NCBI GenBank assembly: GCA_030637505.1
Contig: DAOWGJ010000157.1
Span: forward strand, 1 to 18,425
Direction of reading: 5' to 3'
Source of the DNA: Holophagae bacterium
GTDB taxonomy: Bacteria > Acidobacteriota > Thermoanaerobaculia > Thermoanaerobaculales > Sulfomarinibacteraceae
Length of the DNA stretch: 18,425 nucleotides
In this document: positions 13,515 through 18,425 of the stretch, one piece after another
Numbering within the stretch: the first letter of the stretch is position 1
How the letters are laid out: every line of letters starts with the position of its first letter
Made by a program: the position numbers and the translations under genes
Notes under the pieces: generated by a model
What the model was told of the DNA's origin: nothing
The model's input: the letters and a program-made list of their open reading frames with translations, nothing else
Database searches by the model: none

Positions 13515-14186
13515 TCAATCCAACAAGTGCTCCCTGATATACGTGAACTTGCCCTTGTTGACCAGGCCGAAACTCTCTTCGAACTCGTTGATCATTCGGG
13601 AAACGGTCTCGCGACTGGTGCCGATCGAGTGGGCGATGTCGGCGTGGGTCGGTCTGCGAACGACGATCCATCCGTTGCCCAGTTTCTGGCCGTGATCACG
13701 TGCCAGATCCAAGAGGAACCGAGCCAAACGGCCCGCGACGTCCATATAGGCCAGGCTTTCCATTTTGGAGTTTGCCCGGCGCAATCGCTTCGATAAGATG
13801 GCCAGGAGTTTTCTGGAGATGCTGGGGGTCGTGCTGAGGAGTTGGTGGAAGTCTTTGCGGTGGATCGTCAGCAATTCGACCTGTGAGGCGGTGATGACGG
13901 CCGCGGATCGCGGCGCCGACTCCAGCAAGGCCATTTCACCAAAGACCTGGCCGGCGCCGAGGACGGTCAAGATAAAGTCCCGACCGTCGGTCGAAGTGAC
14001 GACGATTTTGACCTTGCCGCTGGCGACGATGTAGACGGCATCCGCCGGGTCGCCCTCGTGGAAGATGGTCGTGTCTTTGGCCAGGGAGCGTAGCTGGACA
14101 ACGCCGGCCACCTGGGCCATTTCCTCGTGATCCAGTTCGGAAAAGAGGTCAACCTTGGTGAGAAGGGAACTCACGTCACGGTTCAT
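13515..14186 (-). CDS. Crp/Fnr family transcription regulator
   Basis: The 223-residue regulator has an N-terminal cyclic-nucleotide-binding beta-barrel (residues about 10-125), with FGEMALLESAPRSAAV at 82-97. That phosphate-binding cassette keeps E84, R93 and S94 as in E. coli CRP, so cAMP or a related nucleotide is a plausible ligand. There is no cysteine cluster of the FNR type. A long dimer helix is followed by a winged helix: THADIAHSIGTSRETVSRMINE (180-201), with R192, E193 and R197 at the CRP positions that read TGTGA. The ATG overlaps the TGA of the upstream lipoprotein gene (ATGA), with GAGGA eight bases upstream, so translation is probably coupled. It is last in the miaA-hfq operon. 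Targets are unknown. Confidence 0.93.
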   Translation of the reverse strand: MNRDVSSLLTKVDLFSELDHEEMAQVAGVVQLRSLAKDTTIFHEGDPADAVYIVASGKVKIVVTSTDGRDFILTVLGAGQVFGEMALLESAPRSAAVITASQVELLTIHRKDFHQLLSTTPSISRKLLAILSKRLRRANSKMESLAYMDVAGRLARFLLDLARDHGQKLGNGWIVVRRPTHADIAHSIGTSRETVSRMINEFEESFGLVNKGKFTYIREHLLD

Positions 14187-15457
14187 GTGCCGGTCCTCAA
14201 CTCGACGGAGAGGAGGACCTCGACCAGATCCATCCCCTTGACCGGCTCCTTGATCAGGTTACATTCGTCATCGTGGACTCTCTCGGCCTCGCACCATAGC
14301 GGGGGTGAAAAACCCGAAATATGGCAGACCGCTTCGATGGCTGTTTGGGATTCAAATCCAGTTACCGCAGTCTGTGGATGAAAGAGCATGGATACCCTGT
14401 CAACCGACATGATATCCAGCCGTGTGGCGGTCAGGATGGCCCTTTGGGAAGGTAGATCGATGACATCGGTCATCAGGGGCGTTGTGCCGCCGATCTGGAC
14501 CTCCAGGGACGGGACCATCGCCGTGAGGATCACGGCCAGTTGTTCCCGGGTTACGGCCTCAGAGTTGACCGCGTCCTGGACGTGTGGCGGCAGGATGGAC
14601 ATTCGCCACATCAGCTGCGCCCGCCTCAGAGATCGATCCTTGACGGGGTGGTCGTCAGGCAGTGCTCCAAGGAGATCCATCGCGTGCTGCCAATTTCCCC
14701 TTGCCGAAGCCATTTCGGCCCTCAGAATCAAGGCCTCCGGATGAGCACCCAATTGGGAGAGGGCGGCCTCGGCCTCCGGTCCTTGTTGGAGTTGCACCAG
14801 TGCTTCGGCCCGAGCCAGAATGGCGGGCTGGCTGTCGGGATCCAGGGCCAGGGCCTGTTCGACGATCGACAGGGCCTCCATCGGTTGGCCGGCCGCCAGG
14901 GATTGGCGGCTTCGCTCGACTCGGCCGGTGACCCAGCGATACTGGAGATCATCCGCCCGTCCTGCAAAGGGGCCGGAGGCCCATAGTCGTGAGCTCCGGC
15001 GAGCCGCCTGAAGGGCCGTCCCCTCGTCCCCCAGGGATTCAGCGGCGGTCGAGAGGGTCAACCACCCTGCAGCGAACTGTGGGTATTCTTCGACGAAGGT
15101 CTCAAGCCGGTTCTGAAGTTCGACGGACGGTCCACCGGCCAGGCTGATCTGGATTCTGAGAAGCTCGGCTTGGGAACTGGTGAATCGGGCTACGGTCGCG
15201 TCTGCCTCGCCGGACCTCCCGGACAGAAGCTTCCCCCAGGCTTTGGCGATGGCCTTTCTCTCGGTCGTGTCGATCGGTTCGCGCCCCGGTCCGGTCAGCG
15301 GGGAGGGAACGGCGACGGCCAACTGCGTGCCCGAGGTTGCTGCCGGAGGGGGTCCACCGGTCTGACATGCGGCACATACCAGCAACACCACCCCCAAGAC
15401 GGCTGACGCCCCCGGGTGGTTTCGCTTCGGTATTTCGATGCAATCACCCACCGTCAT
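14183..15457 (-). CDS. Probable lipoprotein with TPR repeats and an SLH-like domain
   Basis: The 424-residue product starts with a basic segment (KRNH), a hydrophobic stretch and C31 in VCAACQTGG. This looks like a lipoprotein signal, although position -3 is Cys rather than Leu. Residues about 65-285 are helical TPR-like repeats (for example EALSIVEQALALDPDSQPAILARAEAL). Residues about 301-380 read AVTREQLAVIL...TDVIDLPSQRAI...LDIMSVDR...FHPQTAVTGFESQTAI. That order (TR.e.a..l, DV, I..a..l.im, F.P...vt..e...ai) matches a diverged S-layer homology domain, a cell-surface anchoring module. SLH is my inference. The ATG abuts the hfq stop (TGA|ATG) with AGGAG inside the hfq end. Function is unknown; envelope scaffolding is plausible. 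Confidence 0.85.
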   Translation of the reverse strand: MTVGDCIEIPKRNHPGASAVLGVVLLVCAACQTGGPPPAATSGTQLAVAVPSPLTGPGREPIDTTERKAIAKAWGKLLSGRSGEADATVARFTSSQAELLRIQISLAGGPSVELQNRLETFVEEYPQFAAGWLTLSTAAESLGDEGTALQAARRSSRLWASGPFAGRADDLQYRWVTGRVERSRQSLAAGQPMEALSIVEQALALDPDSQPAILARAEALVQLQQGPEAEAALSQLGAHPEALILRAEMASARGNWQHAMDLLGALPDDHPVKDRSLRRAQLMWRMSILPPHVQDAVNSEAVTREQLAVILTAMVPSLEVQIGGTTPLMTDVIDLPSQRAILTATRLDIMSVDRVSMLFHPQTAVTGFESQTAIEAVCHISGFSPPLWCEAERVHDDECNLIKEPVKGMDLVEVLLSVELRTGT

Positions 15458-15691
15458 TCAACTCCTCAACTCGGCAGGTGAGATCGCGGAGATGCTGGCG
15501 ATGGCATGTTTGAACACAATTTGTTCCTGGCCCTGGTGCTCCAGAACGATGGCAAAACGATCGAAGCGCCGCAGGATGCCGCTCAGACGTTTGCCGCTGG
15601 TCAAGTAGACGTGGACCATGCGCTCCTCCTTGCGGAGTTGATAAAAGAACGGGTCCTGGATGTTGATCGTGCTGCCTGTGGGTTTGGTCAT
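15458..15691 (-). CDS. hfq: RNA chaperone Hfq
   Basis: The 77-residue Sm-like protein forms hexamers that pair small RNAs with mRNAs in the cytoplasm. By alignment to E. coli Hfq, Q12-D13 (NIQDPFF) equal Q8-D9, Y29 equals Y25, and FKHAI (60-64) is the Sm2 motif with K61 and H62. Two contact positions differ: R45 replaces Q41 next to the conserved Phe (RFDRF), and K34-R35 replace I30-K31 on the distal face. The rim patch reads RKEER. The start is the ATG at 15691, with AGGGGA six bases upstream, and it overlaps the miaA stop as ATGA. A longer frame from 15799 would merely reuse miaA sequence. The miaA-hfq order is conserved in many bacteria. Confidence 0.95.
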   Translation of the reverse strand: MTKPTGSTINIQDPFFYQLRKEERMVHVYLTSGKRLSGILRRFDRFAIVLEHQGQEQIVFKHAIASISAISPAELRS

Positions 15692-16689
15692 GTAAGGTCC
15701 CCTCGATGTTGACGATCGGTTGTTGTTTCTTCGAATTCGGTTTGATTCTCGGGCTCTGCCCCAGGGGTCGCGCCGAGGAATTTCGACCAGAGATCGCACA
15801 CGGTTTCGGCACCGCCCTGTTCCAGTGGGGGGACCCAGTGAAGCCGTCCTTCCCGCTGTCCCCGAAGCCAGGTCATTTGCCGTTTAGCCAATTTTCTGCT
15901 GGACCTCTTGGTCCGTTCGACGGCTTCTTCTCGATGTATTTGGCCCGATAGCATCTTGACGACCTCTTGATACCCGATAGCTTTCAATGAATGAGCGTCA
16001 CCCGGTGTGCCGGAGTCGAGAATCCTTCTCACCTCCTCAACCAATCCACCGGCGAACATATCCTCGACTCTGGCGTCGATTTTAGCATAGAGGTCGGGCC
16101 TGATGCGGTGGGGCGCGGTCAGGAGAGCATTGTAACGAAAGGCTTTCTGGTGCCGGCGCCAATGGACGGAAATTGGTTCTCCGGAGAGTTCCCGGACCTC
16201 CAGGGCTCGGAGAATCCGTTGCCGATCCGCGGGTCCGATCAGAGCCGCCGCCTCGGGGTCGAGGCCGGCCAGCTTTCGGAAGACGCCCTGGCTGTCCAAG
16301 TCCCAGTCGTGTTCGAGGCGAGCCCGTAGGTCGAGGTCGTGGGGAGGAGACGGAAACAGGCCGAACAGCAGGGCGCGAATGTAAAAGTGGGTGCCCCCGA
16401 CCACCATTGGTACCCGGTTGCGCTCGAGAATTCCGTTGATCGCCTTGTCGGCTGCGCTGACGAAGTCACCGGCGGAAAATGACTGGGCGGGGTTGAGGAT
16501 GTCAAGCAAGTGGTGGGGGACGTCGCGGCGGACCTGGGTCGACGGTTTGTCGGTACCGATGTCCATGCCCTGGTAGACGGCGAAGGCGTCGGCCGAGACG
16601 ATCTCTCCATCCAGCCGCTCGGCGACCTCGACAGCGAGTCCGCTCTTGCCCGACCCGGTCGGTCCCATGATGATGAGAAGGTTCTCCAC
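15688..16689 (-). CDS. miaA: tRNA dimethylallyltransferase
   Basis: This enzyme transfers a dimethylallyl group from DMAPP to A37 of tRNAs that read UNN codons. The 333-residue product has the P-loop GPTGSGKS (9-16), D34 in SADAFAVYQGMDIGTDKP (32-49; the usual SADSRQVY is altered), PHHLLD, VGGTHFYIRALL (97-108, with T100), DRQRILRALEV (155-165) and KRQMTWLRG (269-277). The start is GTG at 16689, with AGGAG about six bases upstream. The C-terminal about 25 residues are polar and family-atypical, and they end in the ATGA overlap with hfq. It is the first gene of a four-gene operon on this strand. Its promoter must lie in the repeat-rich spacer at 16690-16833 or upstream of comEC. Confidence 0.97.
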   Translation of the reverse strand: MENLLIIMGPTGSGKSGLAVEVAERLDGEIVSADAFAVYQGMDIGTDKPSTQVRRDVPHHLLDILNPAQSFSAGDFVSAADKAINGILERNRVPMVVGGTHFYIRALLFGLFPSPPHDLDLRARLEHDWDLDSQGVFRKLAGLDPEAAALIGPADRQRILRALEVRELSGEPISVHWRRHQKAFRYNALLTAPHRIRPDLYAKIDARVEDMFAGGLVEEVRRILDSGTPGDAHSLKAIGYQEVVKMLSGQIHREEAVERTKRSSRKLAKRQMTWLRGQREGRLHWVPPLEQGGAETVCDLWSKFLGATPGAEPENQTEFEETTTDRQHRGDLT

Positions 16690-16727
16690 TCACTCTCCTA
16701 CTACTCCGAAAGGCGAAGCGATTCTCG

Positions 16728-16810
16728 GGTCACAGGTTACAGGGTCCAGGTCACAGGGAACAGGTTCGGAGTAAACGGCTGAGAGCTGAGAGCTGCGAGC
16801 TGATAGCTGA
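16728..16810. repeat. Spacer repeats: CACAGG-type tandem and a GCTGANA heptamer array
   Basis: Bases 16728-16765 hold loose repeats of GGTCACAGG / TTACAGG / TCACAGGGAACAGG. Bases 16778-16810 are the longest heptamer array of the window: GCTGAGA, GCTGAGA, GCTGCGA, GCTGATA, GCTGA. They fill most of the 144-bp gap between comEC and miaA. No gene is seen in the gap and no convincing promoter was found. Confidence 0.75.
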
Positions 16811-16814
16811 CAAG

Positions 16815-16829
16815 CCCGGCACTGCCGGG
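16815..16829 (-). terminator. Hairpin just after the comEC stop, possible terminator
   Basis: CCCGGC (16815-16820), ACT loop and GCCGGG (16824-16829) form a six-bp GC stem. The flanking CAA/TTG (16811-16813 and 16831-16833) can extend it past one mismatch. It begins right after the comEC stop. There is no T-tract on the minus-strand 3' side (CTTGTCAGC), so termination may be weak and miaA could receive read-through. Confidence 0.4.
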
Positions 16830-16833
16830 GTTG

Positions 16834-18425
16834 TCACTGTGCCTCGGTATACGCCTCCCACCGACCGTTACCGACCGGTCGGGCGCCGCACCGTCCGTCC
16901 CGGGCCGGGAAGACAAAGGAGATTCCCCGGGCAGACAACCGGTCCAGGACGGTCGGATGAGGATGATGGTGCCGGTTTCGCTGCCCTGCGGGGATCAGGG
17001 CGAAGGATGGCGAGACGGCATCGAGGAGCCGGCCGGAGGTCGACGAAGCGCTGCCGTGGTGGGGTATCAGCAGGACATCGCCCTTCAGGTTCGAGGTGCG
17101 GGCCAAGGTCCTCTCGATGCCGGCGCCGATGTCGCCGGTCAGAATGATCGGTCCTGAGGGAGTCCGCGCTCTGATCACCAGGGAGCGGTCGTTGTTGCTG
17201 AGGTTGGTGCGGCCGGCCGGCGGCCATAGGACGTCCAGCCTCGAAGGACCCAAACGAACTATCGAGCCCTGAGCCACCATCGAGATGGGCGTGCCCGAGT
17301 GGCGGGCCGCCCGGAGAATGGGAACGATTTCCGACTCCGCCATCAGCCACGAGGGCATGACCAACCGGTCGGTCTTTGCCGACTCGAGTACACGTTGGAT
17401 ACCGCCGGCGTGGTCTTCATCCCCATGAGAGACAATGACCGCTGCCAGGTGTCTGCATCCGGTATCGGCCAGCATCTCAGCGGCCTCTGATCGGTAATGC
17501 CCACCATCGAACAGCAGGGTGCGGTCGCCGGCGGTCAGGGTCAGGGCCAAGCCGTCTCCGATCGGGAGCAACTCTGCCCGGTCGCCGTGCGGGCTCCGAT
17601 GAAGGAACCAGCCGATCGGCGACACCAGGATCAGAGTGATCCAGGCGGCGCCTGCCGCTCGTCCCAGACGGTCGTAACGCAGGGCCGGCAGCCCGGCCGC
17701 GACCAGAAGGAGCAGAATAAAACTCGGCAGGGTTGGAACGATCAGAGTCCAGTGCCTGCCGAGGCTGCCGATCACCCAGAGTGCATCGGTCAACGCTCGG
17801 ATCAACTCCAGGATCCATCCGGCGGCGCCCTGCCAGATCGGCGCGAGGATCACTGCAGCGACTGCGAGGGGGATTGCCGGCGTCAGGAGCAGGGGGATGG
17901 CCAGATTGACAACTGCGGCCAGGGGGGTCGCGGTCTTGAAGTGAACCGCGACGATCGGCGCCGCGGCAATTTGGGCAACAACAGGGATCGCGGCGGCGCC
18001 CCGAAGCCAACGAGGTCCTCGAAGCCGTTCGGTCAGCGGGGGCGCCCATCTGATCAGGGCCGCAGTGACTCCAACCGTCAGCTGAAACCCGGGGTCGAGG
18101 ATCAGGCCGGGGCTGACGAGCAGCATCACCGAGGCGGCAGTCAGGACCGTCCCCAGGGGCATGGCGGCCCTCCCCAGGAGGCGAGCCGCCAGGTATAGAC
18201 AGACCATCAGGCAGGCTCGAACGGCCGATGGTGCGGCGCCGGCCAGGATCGTGTAGCTGGGGACTACAAGGAGGAGGGCCCAACGGATAGCCGTCGGCCG
18301 GAGCCCGATGATGACTCCGATCAGCCAGAAAGTCCCCGAAACGATGCCGACATGCAGGCCGCTGACCGCCAGAGCGTGACCCAGCCCCGAAGTGCGCCAG
18401 CCTTGCCGTCGATGTGCGGGGACCA
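16834..18425 (-). CDS. comEC: ComEC/Rec2 DNA-uptake channel, 5' end cut by window edge
   Basis: ComEC is the inner-membrane channel that passes single-stranded DNA into the cytoplasm during natural transformation. The frame is open from the right edge to a TGA at 16834, about 529 codons. At the edge it reads SGLGHALAVSGLHVGIVSG, then TILAGAAPSAVRACLM, both hallmarks of the ComEC competence domain, so the Met at 18207 is internal and not the start. Several membrane helices follow. A C-terminal metallo-beta-lactamase-like domain has LLFDGG, SHGDEDHAGG, ILTGDIGAGIE and LLIPHHGSASSTS, so its metal-binding residues are intact. The missing part would be the N-terminal DUF4131/OB region and first helices. 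No other competence gene is in view. Confidence 0.95.
   Translation of the reverse strand, partial: VPAHRRQGWRTSGLGHALAVSGLHVGIVSGTFWLIGVIIGLRPTAIRWALLLVVPSYTILAGAAPSAVRACLMVCLYLAARLLGRAAMPLGTVLTAASVMLLVSPGLILDPGFQLTVGVTAALIRWAPPLTERLRGPRWLRGAAAIPVVAQIAAAPIVAVHFKTATPLAAVVNLAIPLLLTPAIPLAVAAVILAPIWQGAAGWILELIRALTDALWVIGSLGRHWTLIVPTLPSFILLLLVAAGLPALRYDRLGRAAGAAWITLILVSPIGWFLHRSPHGDRAELLPIGDGLALTLTAGDRTLLFDGGHYRSEAAEMLADTGCRHLAAVIVSHGDEDHAGGIQRVLESAKTDRLVMPSWLMAESEIVPILRAARHSGTPISMVAQGSIVRLGPSRLDVLWPPAGRTNLSNNDRSLVIRARTPSGPIILTGDIGAGIERTLARTSNLKGDVLLIPHHGSASSTSGRLLDAVSPSFALIPAGQRNRHHHPHPTVLDRLSARGISFVFPARDGRCGARPVGNGRWEAYTEAQ

Noticed and set aside
15692..15799. Extended Hfq N-terminus from 15799
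   Set aside because: Those codons overlap the miaA end in another frame; the ATG at 15691 has a good ribosome-binding site and begins at the usual Hfq N-terminus.
16728..16810. CRISPR array
   Set aside because: The repeats are 7-14 bases, contiguous and without spacers; no cas genes are present.
16834..18207. ComEC starting at the Met at 18207
   Set aside because: The frame continues upstream with typical ComEC motifs (AVSGLHVG, PSAVRA) to the window edge, so the gene is cut and that Met is internal.

Overview
The window reads as a GC-rich chromosomal segment of an uncultured Gram-negative bacterium. The gene content (Hfq, MiaA, ComEC, a secreted C25 peptidase, a secreted protein of a type I associate with Acidobacteriota such as Thermoanaerobaculia, TPR proteins, and spacers full of small repeats) fits Acidobacteriota or a related deep lineage. 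That placement is inference from protein flavour, not a database match. I see no phage, plasmid, transposase or CRISPR signature.

Plus-strand half (1-13199): the last 42 codons of rnhB (RNase HII); a 966-residue cytoplasmic TPR protein with a long acidic linker; metK; a two-TM sensor histidine kinase preceded by a very good sigma-54-type promoter; a secreted protein and a 4Fe-4S ferredoxin probably in the same transcript, closed by a strong intrinsic terminator; a GT-C membrane glycosyltransferase; a gingipain-like C25 protease whose end overlaps a small secreted FN3-like protein; and yraN (UPF0102).

Minus-strand half (18425-13515): comEC (runs off the right edge), then a tightly packed operon miaA-hfq-TPR/SLH-like lipoprotein-crp/fnr, joined by ATGA, TGA|ATG and ATGA junctions. 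yraN and crp converge on a repeat-rich 315-bp spacer.

The most unusual feature is the non-coding layer. Two families of palindromic interspersed elements are present twice each. Type 1 is 162 bp in both copies and type 2 is 183 bp in both copies. In one place they are joined end to end with a 2-bp overlap (9326-9668). Each family has about 19-bp terminal inverted repeats, and several differences between copies are compensatory, so base pairing is kept while sequence drifts. All copies sit just 3' of a gene; one supplies two bases of the TPR gene's stop codon. A third, shorter hairpin (3231-3283) looks like an internally deleted relative of type 2. A separate 7-base tandem repeat (GCTGANA) occurs in four inter-gene spacers, and a 'CGCAAAGACGC' palindromic repeat fills the spacer between yraN and crp. 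No enzyme that could mobilise these elements lies in the window.
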